A stretch of DNA of 48,329 nt from Flavobacterium tructae (GTDB lineage: Bacteria; Bacteroidota; Bacteroidia; Flavobacteriales; Flavobacteriaceae). Both the position numbers and the translations under genes were made by a program. Position 1 is the stretch's first letter. Each line of letters begins with the position of its first letter. Location: assembly GCF_002217475.1 (NCBI RefSeq), contig NZ_MUHH01000002.1, forward strand, positions 417 through 48,745, written 5' to 3'. The notes below the pieces were generated by a model that saw only the letters and a list, made by a program, of their open reading frames with translations, had not been told where the DNA came from and did no database searches. This document shows positions 24,259 through 32,164 of the stretch, piece by piece.

Positions 24259-24858
24259 ATGAAAAATAGTATAGTTTTTTTAGTATTGTTAGCGATTAAT
24301 TTTTGCCTGGGACAAAGTAAATTTAATCAAAAGGAAAGTGAAAAGTTTCAAAAGACAATAAATTCAGAATATGCTGATGCTAAGACAAGTCCATTAATGG
24401 CAGAAGATCTGAAAACCTTTAAAAGTTTAGATTTTTATCCCATAAATGCAAAGTATTTTGTGACAGCAAAACTGGAGAAAGCACAAAACGAAAAAGTTTT
24501 CGAAATGAAAACGACCGGAACACGAACGCCAAAATACATTAAGTACGGAACTTTATATTTCACAATTGACGGAGTTGCCCTTAAATTGAATGTTTACAGA
24601 AATATAGAGCTTTCAAAAACGAAGGAATATAAAGATCATCTGTTCTTACCATTTTCAGATCTAACTTCAGGAAAAGGAAGTTACATAGGAGGAAGATACA
24701 TTGATTTAAAAGTTCCAAAAGGAAACACAATTGCAGTTGATTTCAATATGGCCTATAACCCGTATTGTGCTTATAATCATAAATATTCATGTCCGATAGT
24801 TCCTTTGGAAAACGATCTGAATGTAGAAATCAAAGCAGGAGTTAAAGCATTTCATTAA
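24259..24858 (+). CDS. Secreted DUF1684-family protein
   Basis: 199 residues with a signal peptide (MKNSIVFLVLLAINFCLGQ). The DUF1684 hallmarks are clear: DLTSGKGSYIGGRYIDL, then DFNMAYNPYCAYNHKYSCPI and NDLNVEIKAG at the end. Function is unknown; the conserved NPYCAYN...SCP motif suggests a metal- or ligand-binding site, which is inference. Its stop codon directly abuts the start of the TatD gene (TAA then ATG), so the two are translationally linked. Confidence 0.9.
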   Translation: MKNSIVFLVLLAINFCLGQSKFNQKESEKFQKTINSEYADAKTSPLMAEDLKTFKSLDFYPINAKYFVTAKLEKAQNEKVFEMKTTGTRTPKYIKYGTLYFTIDGVALKLNVYRNIELSKTKEYKDHLFLPFSDLTSGKGSYIGGRYIDLKVPKGNTIAVDFNMAYNPYCAYNHKYSCPIVPLENDLNVEIKAGVKAFH

Positions 24859-25518
24859 ATGGAATTCTTTAATTTTCATACCCATCAGTTTAAAAGTCTG
24901 GCCAATGTGCTGGAATTGGTCAATCAATACCCACAGGAGTTTGATGCTTCTATTCCGTTTTATTCCATAGGAATTCATCCCTGGTACATAAAAGAGGATC
25001 AAATTGATGCTGAATTGAAAATTATAGAAGAAAAATTGCAATCGAATAATTGTCTGGCTATCGGCGAATGCGGCTTAGACAAACGAATCGAGATTCCGTT
25101 GGATCAACAAATAGTTGTTTTTGAAAAGCAACTGGCTTTGGCGGAGAAGTATCAAAAACCGGTTGTCATTCATTGTGTTGCTGCTTTTCAGGAAGTGATT
25201 GCACTGAAGAAGAAAATGAAAGTTTCAGTTCCGATGATTGTTCATGGTTTTTCTAAAAATGGCCAGATTGCCGCGCAGTTGATTAAAGAAGGATTTTATA
25301 TTTCATTTGGGAAATATCTTTTGCGAAATCCGGATTTGAAAACTGTTTTTCAGACTGTTCCCAATGATCGCTTCTTTTTGGAAACCGATATGATAGAAGA
25401 AAGCATAGAGCAGGTTTATGATTTAGCCTCACAATATAAAGGTTTAACCATTAAAGAATTGCAAAAGATTGTGTTGGATAATTTCAATGCTGTTTTCGGG
25501 GAAAGTAATGAGAATTAA
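24859..25518 (+). CDS. TatD family metal-dependent hydrolase (nuclease-like)
   Basis: 219 residues with a TIM-barrel TatD fold. The metal-ligand motifs are in order: His7-x-His9 (NFHTHQ), Glu70 in AIGECGLD, His105 in VVIHCV, His129 in IVHGFSKN and Asp177 in FFLETDM. It is shorter than E. coli TatD (260), which is usual for this compact Bacteroidota group. Family members are 3'-5' exonucleases or other phosphodiesterases; the substrate here is not known. It starts immediately after the DUF1684 stop. Confidence 0.9.
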   Translation: MEFFNFHTHQFKSLANVLELVNQYPQEFDASIPFYSIGIHPWYIKEDQIDAELKIIEEKLQSNNCLAIGECGLDKRIEIPLDQQIVVFEKQLALAEKYQKPVVIHCVAAFQEVIALKKKMKVSVPMIVHGFSKNGQIAAQLIKEGFYISFGKYLLRNPDLKTVFQTVPNDRFFLETDMIEESIEQVYDLASQYKGLTIKELQKIVLDNFNAVFGESNEN

Positions 25519-25550
25519 AATTTCAATTTTAGAAAATCCAAATTCCAAAA

Positions 25551-25574
25551 AGTTCTCGACTTCGCTCGAACTGA
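25551..25574. repeat. Dispersed 24-bp repeat, copy 3 (reverse orientation)
   Basis: The reverse complement of 8281-8304 with one G/A change. It is followed by another quasi-periodic run, ACTTGAAACTTGAAACCTG (25588-25606). Confidence 0.8.
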
Positions 25575-25643
25575 CCAACGTAAAACTTGAAACTTGAAAC
25601 CTGAAACAAACAAAAAAATAAACAAAAATAACAAGATTAACAT

Positions 25644-26360
25644 ATGGCAGAGTGGACAGAAAGAGCCGAGCTTTTATTTACGAAAGAAGGATTGCAAAAC
25701 CTACAAAATTCCAATGTGTTGGTAGTAGGTTTAGGAGGAGTTGGATCATTTGCAGCTGAGTTTTTGGCAAGAGCAGGAGTAGGAAGTATGACTATTGTTG
25801 ATGGCGATGTAGTAGATATTACAAACATTAACAGACAGTTACCGGCTTTACACTCCACTGTTGGTCAACCTAAAATTACGATCGTTGGAGACCGATTAAT
25901 GGATATCAATCCAGAGTTGAAACTAACAAGAGTACAGGAGTTTTTGTCTCCTGAAAGAGCTTTTGAGATGGTTTCTTCTGAGTTTGATTATGTGTTGGAT
26001 TGTATCGACAGCATTACACCAAAATTGAATCTGATCATTGCTGCAAAACGTAAAAGAGTAAAAATCATCAGCAGTATGGGGGCGGGTGGAAAAATGCTGG
26101 CTTCGAAAGTAAAAGTAACTGATATTTCAAAAACAATAAACTGTTACTTCTCTAAAACAATCCGAAAGCGTCTAAAAGCCGAAAAAATAAACAAACTAAA
26201 AGTAGTTTTCTCCTCTGAAATTCAGGACGAGAAGAGTTTAAAACTAACAGACGGAAAAAACTTTAAAAAATCATTCTACGGAACCAACAGTTATATGCCG
26301 GGATTATTTGGTTTACATGTTGCTGAAACAGTGATCCGTCATTTGCTCAAGAAGGAGTAG
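25644..26360 (+). CDS. tcdA: tRNA threonylcarbamoyladenosine dehydratase (ThiF/E1-like)
   Basis: 238 residues. The ATP-binding Rossmann motif is VVGLGGVGSFAAEFLARAGVG (about 28-48), followed by DGDVVDITNINRQ (about 54-66) and the CIDSITPK and SSMGAGGK motifs. All are typical of TcdA (formerly CsdL/YgdL), which converts t6A37 of tRNA to its cyclic form ct6A using ATP. It starts MAEWTERAELL, as in other TcdA proteins. It is slightly shorter than E. coli TcdA (268). It probably belongs to a loose co-directional cluster with tatD upstream and the HAD gene downstream. Confidence 0.93.
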   Translation: MAEWTERAELLFTKEGLQNLQNSNVLVVGLGGVGSFAAEFLARAGVGSMTIVDGDVVDITNINRQLPALHSTVGQPKITIVGDRLMDINPELKLTRVQEFLSPERAFEMVSSEFDYVLDCIDSITPKLNLIIAAKRKRVKIISSMGAGGKMLASKVKVTDISKTINCYFSKTIRKRLKAEKINKLKVVFSSEIQDEKSLKLTDGKNFKKSFYGTNSYMPGLFGLHVAETVIRHLLKKE

Positions 26361-26511
26361 AAAAGGTTCTAAGATACTAAGGTTCTGAGGTACTAAGTCT
26401 TTAGCAAATAAGTTTCAGAAAAAAACTCAGAACCTTAGAATCTCAGTACCTTAGTAGCTTTAAAAAAAACTTAGAACCTTAGTAACTCAGAATCTTAGTA
26501 TCTTTAAAAAA
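26361..26511. repeat. Quasi-periodic CTTAGAACCTTAG repeat block with an internal inverted repeat
   Basis: The left part reads CTAAGGTTCTGAG (26377-26389); its exact reverse complement CTCAGAACCTTAG lies at 26426-26438. The words CTTAG, CTCAG and AACCTTAG continue up to the HAD start. A related segment is found at 41626-41660. The whole 151-bp gap between tcdA and the HAD gene is made of this repeat. Confidence 0.85.
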
Positions 26512-27174
26512 ATGATAAAAACAGTAATCTTCGATATGGATGGTGTCATTGTAGACACTGAACCTGTACATCGTTATGCCTATTACAAACAATTTACCGA
26601 ACTGAATATTACAGTAACGGAAGAAATGTACACTTCGTTTACCGGATTTTCGACGCGAAATACGTTTCAGACGTTAAAAGAGCTTTTTCCAACAATTGAG
26701 CACGAAGTTGAAGATTTAATCCAACGAAAAAGAAATATTTTTAATGACGCCTTTGATACCAAAGAAGATTTGTACTTACTAGAAGGCGTTGAAGATTTAA
26801 TAAAAGATCTATACGCCAACGGAATACAGTTAATTTTAGCTTCTTCGGCTTCAAAAGTAACGATTGAACGTGTGTTTACCAGATTCAATTTGCACCAGTA
26901 TTTTACCGATATTGTGAGTGGTGAAGATTTTCCGCAATCTAAGCCAAATCCGGCCATTTTTGTACATGCAGCTTCACTATCGAAAGCTCCGAAAGAAAAC
27001 TGTATTATCATTGAAGACAGTACAAATGGAGTAAAAGCAGCAAAAGGTGCCGGCGTATATTGTGTGGGGTATAACAGTCATCATTCGAAATTACAGGATT
27101 TATCAGATGCCGATTTGATTATCAATCACTTTGCCGAGCTGAACGCGCAAAAAATATCACAGTTAGACGCTTGA
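26512..27174 (+). CDS. HAD-superfamily hydrolase, beta-phosphoglucomutase-like
   Basis: 220 residues. Motif I is VIFDMDGVIVDTEP (Asp8, Asp10), motif II lies in ILASSASK, motif III Lys in SKPNPAIF, and motif IV is IIIEDSTNGVKAAKGAG. The helical cap (about 15-85) and these motifs place it in the subfamily of beta-phosphoglucomutase and 2-deoxyglucose-6-phosphatase-like enzymes. The substrate is probably a small sugar phosphate; nothing nearby specifies it. The start ATG lies 6-7 nt after an A-tract that ends the repeat block. Confidence 0.9.
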   Translation: MIKTVIFDMDGVIVDTEPVHRYAYYKQFTELNITVTEEMYTSFTGFSTRNTFQTLKELFPTIEHEVEDLIQRKRNIFNDAFDTKEDLYLLEGVEDLIKDLYANGIQLILASSASKVTIERVFTRFNLHQYFTDIVSGEDFPQSKPNPAIFVHAASLSKAPKENCIIIEDSTNGVKAAKGAGVYCVGYNSHHSKLQDLSDADLIINHFAELNAQKISQLDA

Positions 27175-27223
27175 ATTAAGTTAAATTTAACATTTATTCG
27201 CTAATTGAATTTGTAAATTTGAG

Positions 27224-27231
27224 GGAACAAA
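27224..27231 (+). promoter_or_regulatory. -7 promoter box of the DUF2911 gene
   Basis: TAAATTTG (TAnnTTTG), 13 nt before the ATG. The nearest upstream TTG (27205-27207) gives a 16-bp spacer. Confidence 0.65.
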
Positions 27232-27244
27232 ATAAACTACGAAA

Positions 27245-28087
27245 ATGAAAAAACTACTTATTGCATTGGCCATCGTTTTGGCTCCTTTTGCTTCAGAAGC
27301 ACAAATAAAAACTCCACAAGCGAGTCCTAAAGGATACATCAAACAAACCGTTGGATTGACCGACGTTGAAGTTACCTATTCTAGACCGGGTGCCAGAGGA
27401 AGAGCCGTATTTGGAAATTTAGTTCCCTTTGGAAAATTATGGAGAACCGGAGCTAATGAAAACACGATCATTAACTTTAGTGATGATGTAGTGATCGACG
27501 GGAAAACATTGAAAAAAGGTAAATATGCAATTTATACTATTCCTAAAATCGAAAGCTGGGAAGTTATATTTTACCTTTCTACTGACAACTGGGGATTACC
27601 TGAAAACTGGAGCGATTCTTATGTGGCGCTGAGAACTACGGTAAAAGAAGACGCATTGCCAACGCCAGTAGAAACTTTTACTATTGGAATTAATGGTTTA
27701 GATCCAAACTACGGTTATTTAGAAATGTCTTGGGAAAATTCTCATGTAGCATTAAAATTTGAAGTGCCAACTGCAAAAACGGCTACAGCAAGTATCGAGA
27801 AAGTTTTAGGAGGCCCAAGTTCAAACGATTATTTTTCGGCTGCTACTTATTTGTTTCAAGCTAACGGAAACATCGAAACGGCCAGAACTTATGTAGATAA
27901 ATCATTAGATTTAAGCGCTGATAAACCATATTACATTTTAAGATTGAAATCGCAAATTCAGGCAAAACAAGGAGATAAAAAAGGAGCAATTGAAACCGCT
28001 AAAATTTCCCTTGCTGCTGCAGAAGCTGCTAAAAATCAAGATTACGTAAAATTAAATAAAGACAGTATCGCTGAGTGGAGCAGATAA
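27245..28087 (+). CDS. Secreted DUF2911-family protein
   Basis: 280 residues with a signal peptide (MKKLLIALAIVLAPFASEAQ). The DUF2911 domain (about 25-170) shows VTYSRPGARGRAVFGNLVPFGKLWRTGANENT, LKKGKYAIYTIP and the WGLPENW motif. The C-terminal part has TPR-like helices (FQANGNIETARTYVDKSLDL, QAKQGDKKGAIETAKISLA). Bacteroidota have many such proteins; the function is not established. It is monocistronic, with its own promoter and terminator. Confidence 0.92.
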   Translation: MKKLLIALAIVLAPFASEAQIKTPQASPKGYIKQTVGLTDVEVTYSRPGARGRAVFGNLVPFGKLWRTGANENTIINFSDDVVIDGKTLKKGKYAIYTIPKIESWEVIFYLSTDNWGLPENWSDSYVALRTTVKEDALPTPVETFTIGINGLDPNYGYLEMSWENSHVALKFEVPTAKTATASIEKVLGGPSSNDYFSAATYLFQANGNIETARTYVDKSLDLSADKPYYILRLKSQIQAKQGDKKGAIETAKISLAAAEAAKNQDYVKLNKDSIAEWSR

Positions 28088-28120
28088 TAATTCACTGAAT
28101 TAGAAAATTCCAAATTTAAA

Positions 28121-28160
28121 AAATCCAAATTCCAATGTTCAAATGGAATTTGGATTTTTT
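28121..28160 (+). terminator. Terminator of the DUF2911 gene
   Basis: A 14-bp stem, AAATCCAAATTCCA (28121-28134) and TGGAATTTGGATTT (28144-28157), with a T-run to 28160. Confidence 0.85.
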
Positions 28161-28215
28161 ATTTAGTATTGCTTTGGAAGTCTTAAAAAAAAGTATTTCA
28201 GAATTCACCCTGGTG

Positions 28216-28250
28216 TACTTTGCGTAAACCTTCGCGTTCTTTGCGGTTAA
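28216..28250. repeat. Quasi-periodic CTTTGCG repeat
   Basis: Three related words in a row: CTTTGCGTAAAC, CTTCGCGTT and CTTTGCGGTTAA. It is non-coding, upstream of the TetR operator, and looks like another dispersed word-repeat family. Confidence 0.55.
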
Positions 28251-28275
28251 AAAAATAGAAGATTTATTCAAATAG

Positions 28276-28289
28276 ACAGACTTGTCTGT
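28276..28289. promoter_or_regulatory. Palindromic operator for the TetR-family regulator
   Basis: ACAGAC-TT-GTCTGT is a perfect 14-bp dyad. It covers the -33 TTG (28282-28284) of the tetR promoter, so autorepression is likely. Similar GACAGAC/GTCTGTC dyads are common operators of TetR proteins. Confidence 0.8.
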
Positions 28290-28314
28290 TTTTTGATTTA
28301 AAGTTGTATATTTG
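28282..28314 (+). promoter_or_regulatory. Promoter of the tetR-DUF1348 operon
   Basis: TTG (28282-28284), a 22-bp spacer and TATATTTG (28307-28314). The ATG at 28337 follows 22 nt later; an upstream start at 28304 would lie inside the promoter. Confidence 0.75.
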
Positions 28315-28336
28315 TAATTCAAAACAGATAGTAGAC

Positions 28337-28861
28337 ATGCAACCCAAAGAACGAATTTTAGAAAAAGCCGCCTTTTTGTTTCATACCCAAGGATATAATT
28401 CCACAGGTATAAATCAGATTATTGAAGAAGCAAAAGTGGCAAAAGCAAGTTTTTACCAGCATTTTAAATCAAAAGAAGATTTATGTGTCGCCTTTTTAGA
28501 GTGGCGTCATGAATATTGGTTTACGAAGCTGGAACAATTCACTTCAGATCAAAAAGATTCTATATTAAAAGTTTTGGCTTCTTTTGACTTTTTAATAGCC
28601 ATGAATCTAAAGGAAAATTTCAGAGGATGTAGTTTTTTGAACCTACTTTCAGAAATATCTTCAGATAACGAGAAAATACTGAGTGTCATTCAAAGCCATA
28701 AATCAGACTTACGAAATTACTTTAAAGCGGAGATTGAGAATGAGCTTTTGGCAGATCATATTTATTTACTATTTGAAAGCTGTATCATCGAAAGTCAGTT
28801 ATTCAAATCCAATCATCTTATCGAGCAATCCAAGAAAATAATTCAAACTTTAATTTTATAA
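28337..28861 (+). CDS. TetR/AcrR family transcriptional regulator
   Basis: 174 residues. The N-terminal helix-turn-helix is complete: [50 protein letters not shown]. The remaining helices form the variable ligand-binding and dimerisation domain. The start at 28337 (MQPKERI) fits both the family and the promoter. The gene lies 2 bp before a DUF1348 gene and downstream of a perfect dyad over its own promoter. The simplest model is a self-repressing sensor that also controls its partner; the inducer is unknown. Confidence 0.93.
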   Translation: MQPKERILEKAAFLFHTQGYNSTGINQIIEEAKVAKASFYQHFKSKEDLCVAFLEWRHEYWFTKLEQFTSDQKDSILKVLASFDFLIAMNLKENFRGCSFLNLLSEISSDNEKILSVIQSHKSDLRNYFKAEIENELLADHIYLLFESCIIESQLFKSNHLIEQSKKIIQTLIL

Positions 28862-28863
28862 TT

Positions 28864-29277
28864 ATGGAACAGAAGTTACCATTGCCGCCTTTTACTTATG
28901 AAACGGCATTAGAAAAAATTCAATTGGCAGAAGATGCCTGGAACAGTCAGGATCCTGAGCGTGTTTCAAAAGCTTATACCGTTGATAGCGAATGGCGAAA
29001 CAGAGATCAGTTTGTCAATGGAAGAGAGGCTATCATTCGCTTTTTGACCCAAAAATGGGAGAAGGAAAGACATTACAAACTCAAAAAAGAATATTGGGCA
29101 CATACAGAAAACAGAATTGCCGTGCGATTTGAGTACGAATATCAGAACCCCGATGGAAACTGGTTCAGAGCTTACGGAAATGAAAACTGGGAGTTTGATG
29201 CTAATGGACTGATGCAAAAGCGATTCGCCAGTATAAACGACTTGCCAATTAAAGAAGAGGACAGGAAACTGAAGTAA
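28864..29277 (+). CDS. DUF1348 / NTF2-like (SnoaL-like) small protein
   Basis: 137 residues of an NTF2-like fold. DUF1348 hallmarks: [26 protein letters not shown], then [19 protein letters not shown] and [25 protein letters not shown]. The family is small and soluble, with no assigned reaction. It follows tetR by 2 bp, so it is the obvious target of that regulator. It has no signal peptide and is probably cytoplasmic. It may act on, or bind, the small molecule that induces the TetR protein; this is inference. Confidence 0.92.
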   Translation: MEQKLPLPPFTYETALEKIQLAEDAWNSQDPERVSKAYTVDSEWRNRDQFVNGREAIIRFLTQKWEKERHYKLKKEYWAHTENRIAVRFEYEYQNPDGNWFRAYGNENWEFDANGLMQKRFASINDLPIKEEDRKLK

Positions 29278-29300
29278 TAGATAGCGTTATTTTTGATACT

Positions 29301-29378
29301 GACATTGACATTGATATTGACATTGATATTGACATTGATATTGATATTGATATTGATATTGATATTGATATTGATATT
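29301..29378. repeat. Hexanucleotide microsatellite, 13 units of GAYATT
   Basis: Units of GACATT or GATATT are contiguous: C-type units at 29301, 29307, 29319 and 29331, all others T-type. The last eight are identical GATATT. It lies between the convergent DUF1348 and four-helix-bundle genes and is in no coding frame of either. Confidence 0.95.
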
Positions 29379-29442
29379 GAAACGAATCCGCTAAATCCGC
29401 GTATTAAATTCGCAACATTCTTAATGAGAACACATTCTAAAA

Positions 29443-30072
29443 TTAGTTCAAGCTTGGCGGCTCAGGAATTTTGATACTTTTTTTAATTTTCTTGACAATC
29501 AAGAGGTAAAATGTGATTCCTCCTAAAATAATGAGGAGTGCAATTTGCAATTGCCCAAGACTATTGTTCTTACTGTACATTGCATTGGCATTCGCCAGTT
29601 TTGCTTTTCCTTCCTGAATCTGAATTTGCGATAAAGCTTCTAAGGTTTTTAGAGCTTCATTGCTTGAAACGGCAATTTTATTCCAGTTTTTGGCAGCAAC
29701 CTGATGGTTTATTTCTTTGCAGGAATTTAAAAAAGCATCGAAATATTGTTTTTCCGTATCGGTCAGGACAGTTTTAGCATACAAATCATCAATGGTGTGG
29801 ATAACATTTAATGTCTGAATGATTTCATCTTTTTTGATGGTATCGCTTAAGTCCAGTTTTTCGGCTTCCGATTTTATAAAATGGAGTTCTTTGGAGTATT
29901 GAAAAATGTAATGCGCCACCACTAAGCGGTCTTTGTAAATTGCGTTAATATTTTCATTTACATTTTTTGAATTTTGAAGCGTATTGAAATTCCCCAGAAG
30001 AATTAGAAGCATCACAATCAATAAAATAAAAGCAGCTTTAGTCTTATTGCTGTATTTTTTCAAATCTTTCAT
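29443..30072 (-). CDS. Membrane-anchored four-helix-bundle sensor-like protein without a signalling domain
   Basis: 209 residues. An N-terminal transmembrane helix (about 12-29, KAAFILLIVMLLILLGNF), a helical periplasmic region of about 145 residues resembling the four-helix-bundle sensor domain of chemoreceptors, and a second helix (about 176-193) are followed by a short basic-proline tail (KKIKKSIKIPEPP). There is no HAMP, kinase, cyclase or methyl-accepting domain. It may be a membrane accessory or a sensor that works through a partner. It is a single gene with its own -7 box. Confidence 0.8.
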   Translation of the reverse strand: MKDLKKYSNKTKAAFILLIVMLLILLGNFNTLQNSKNVNENINAIYKDRLVVAHYIFQYSKELHFIKSEAEKLDLSDTIKKDEIIQTLNVIHTIDDLYAKTVLTDTEKQYFDAFLNSCKEINHQVAAKNWNKIAVSSNEALKTLEALSQIQIQEGKAKLANANAMYSKNNSLGQLQIALLIILGGITFYLLIVKKIKKSIKIPEPPSLN

Positions 30073-30100
30073 AGAGTTGGAATTTAGAAGGTTGTTTTCT

Positions 30101-30108
30101 CAAAGATA
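30101..30108 (-). promoter_or_regulatory. -7 promoter box of the four-helix-bundle gene
   Basis: On the minus strand it reads TATCTTTG (TAnnTTTG), 28 nt before the ATG. Confidence 0.55.
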
Positions 30109-30202
30109 AAAATTTTGTTGAAGAATTAGTTGAAGTAAAAGGTTAGAAGTGAGATGTGAGATGGTTTTGAACTGCCAGATTATTCGTTACAGCTTATTCA
30201 AA

Positions 30203-30241
30203 AGAAAAAAATCTTCTAAATTTGATTTTAGAAGATTTTTT
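30203..30241 (-). terminator. Terminator of the deacetylase/symporter operon
   Basis: A 15-bp stem, AAAAAATCTTCTAAA (30206-30220) and TTTAGAAGATTTTTT (30227-30241), with a 6-nt loop. A- and T-tracts on both sides would let it work in both directions. Confidence 0.85.
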
Positions 30242-30304
30242 TTAATTGTCCGGATTTAAATTCTTGAACCTGAAAAGGCTGTATGCTAAATTTAGGTTTT
30301 AGAA

Positions 30305-32041
30305 TCACTCTATAATAATTTCCTCAGCGTCCGGTTCATTTCTAAAAAAGGCCAGCTGCATAAACAGCGCGAGAACAATGGTTAGAATGGCTCCAATGAA
30401 ATTCAGCCATAAATAACCCAGTTTTTCCTGACCGCTCGGGTAAATTGCAATCATAAAATAATAGATGATAAATATGGTAAGCTGACTGATTATAGCGCTA
30501 TAAAACATGGCTTTGGCTTTCACGCGTCGGAGATAGAAGCCGACTAAAAAGATGCCTAGAACAGTTCCGTAGAAAATAGATCCAATAATGTTTACCAATT
30601 GAATTAAGTTTTCGAACAAAGTTCCCACGCAGGCAAAAAGTATCGCTACAATTCCCCAGAATAAGGTAAAAAACTTGGTTGCGTTCAAATAATGTTTATC
30701 TGATTTTTCAGTTTTCAGATTTCGTTTGTAAATATCAATGGCAGTCGTCGACGCTAAAGCATTTAACCCTGAAGCCGTTGAAGACATTGCTGCTGAAAGA
30801 ATTACTGCTAAAAGAAGACCAATTAATCCTTTTGGCAGGTAATTGAGAATAAAATGAAAGAAGACGTAATCTTTATCATTAGTTTCACTGTTGCTGTCAG
30901 CCTTGGAAATGATTTCTTTGGCACGATCACGAAGGTCTTTTTCTTTATTGGACAAGGTAACCAGTTCTTTTCGTAAAATCGGATTGTCGAAATCCTGATT
31001 CAGCTGGTCGATGTATAATAAATTGATTACTTTTTTGTCTTCTGATAAAGTGCTTAGTTTTTTTTCTAAAGCATGGTATTCCTCTTTGTATGGTGATTTT
31101 TCAATGACAATTTTATTGTTGGGATTGAAATTTAACGGAACGGGATTGAACTGAAAAAAGACAAAAACCATAACTCCTGTCAGCAGAATAAAAAATTGCA
31201 TTGGCACCTTTAAAATTCCGTTCATAATTAGTCCCATTTGACTTTCACGAACAGATTTTCCGGATAAATAACGACCAACCTGCGATTGATCGGTTCCGAA
31301 ATAGGCAAGGGCGAGGAAAAAACCACCGGTGATTCCACTCCAGAAGGTATATTTTTCTTCCGGATCAAAAGAGAAATCGACAATATTCATTTTATCGTTG
31401 GCCCCGGCAATGTGCAATGCACTGGTAAAAGTCATATCGTTTGGCAGATAGTGCAGAATCAGGAAAAAAGTAATAAACATCCCCGACATGATCACAAACA
31501 TTTGCTGTTTCTGAGTTACGTTTACCGCCTTTGTTCCACCGGAGAAGGTATAAATGATAACCAGAACCCCAATTATAATGTTCATTAGAGTTAAATTCCA
31601 TCCCAAAAGAGCCGAGAGAATAATCGCCGGAGCATAAATGGTTAAACCGGTTCCTAAACCTCTCTGAACTAAAAATAAAATGGCAGCCAGGGAACGGGTT
31701 TTTAAATCGAATCTCTTTTCCAGAAACTCATAGGCGGTAAATACTTTATTTTTATGATAAAGAGGAATAAAAGTCACACAAATCACAATCATGGCAATTG
31801 GCAATCCAAAATAGAATTGTATGAAACCCATTCCGTCATGGTAAGCCTGTCCCGGAGTCGAAAGAAAAGTAATAGCACTGGCTTGTGTGGCCATAACAGA
31901 TAGTCCGACGGTATACCAGGGAGTTTCGTTGTTTCCAAGAATAAAATCTTCGACGTTTTTACTTCCTTTGGTTTTCCAAGAGCCGTACCCAACGATGAAT
32001 AAAAGAGTAACGATCAGTACGATCCAATCAAATAGCTGCAT
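30305..32041 (-). CDS. Sodium:solute symporter (SSS family)
   Basis: 578 residues with about 13 transmembrane helices. Family motifs include WYTVGLSVMATQASAITFLSTPGQAY in the first helices, YTFSGGTKAVNVTQKQQ, and AYFGTDQSQVGRYLSGKSVRESQMG. A hydrophilic insert (about 325-405) separates two membrane blocks, then LSAAMSSTASGLNALASTTAID, the usual sodium-site region. SSS proteins take up sugars, amino acids or vitamins with sodium; the substrate is not evident. It is the last gene of the operon PIG-L / miniprotein / symporter, with 3 bp between the miniprotein stop and this ATG. Confidence 0.93.
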   Translation of the reverse strand: MQLFDWIVLIVTLLFIVGYGSWKTKGSKNVEDFILGNNETPWYTVGLSVMATQASAITFLSTPGQAYHDGMGFIQFYFGLPIAMIVICVTFIPLYHKNKVFTAYEFLEKRFDLKTRSLAAILFLVQRGLGTGLTIYAPAIILSALLGWNLTLMNIIIGVLVIIYTFSGGTKAVNVTQKQQMFVIMSGMFITFFLILHYLPNDMTFTSALHIAGANDKMNIVDFSFDPEEKYTFWSGITGGFFLALAYFGTDQSQVGRYLSGKSVRESQMGLIMNGILKVPMQFFILLTGVMVFVFFQFNPVPLNFNPNNKIVIEKSPYKEEYHALEKKLSTLSEDKKVINLLYIDQLNQDFDNPILRKELVTLSNKEKDLRDRAKEIISKADSNSETNDKDYVFFHFILNYLPKGLIGLLLAVILSAAMSSTASGLNALASTTAIDIYKRNLKTEKSDKHYLNATKFFTLFWGIVAILFACVGTLFENLIQLVNIIGSIFYGTVLGIFLVGFYLRRVKAKAMFYSAIISQLTIFIIYYFMIAIYPSGQEKLGYLWLNFIGAILTIVLALFMQLAFFRNEPDAEEIIIE

Positions 32042-32044
32042 AGG

Positions 32045-32152
32045 TTATGAGTATAATTTCATGATTAAGAAAAAAATCAGAATGTAAATGGCGTTGGCTA
32101 CTAAAACATAAGTGTAGCTTTTCTTCCATTTTTTTATTTTTTTAGTTTCCAT
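32045..32152 (-). CDS. 35-residue single-helix membrane miniprotein
   Basis: The frame reads METKKIKKWKKSYTYVLV, then a hydrophobic helix (about 15-31, VLVANAIYILIFFLIM) and ends KLYS. It starts 12 bp after the PIG-L stop and stops 3 bp before the symporter ATG, an arrangement that fits translational coupling of a real gene. The Lys-rich N-terminus predicts the positive-inside orientation. It may be a small subunit or stabiliser of the symporter. I recall similar short genes beside such symporters in Flavobacteriaceae, which needs checking. Confidence 0.75.
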   Translation of the reverse strand: METKKIKKWKKSYTYVLVANAIYILIFFLIMKLYS

Positions 32153-32164
32153 ATTGGGAATAGT

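Noticed and set aside
29301..29378. CRISPR-like array
   Set aside because: Contiguous 6-bp units without spacers; a microsatellite.
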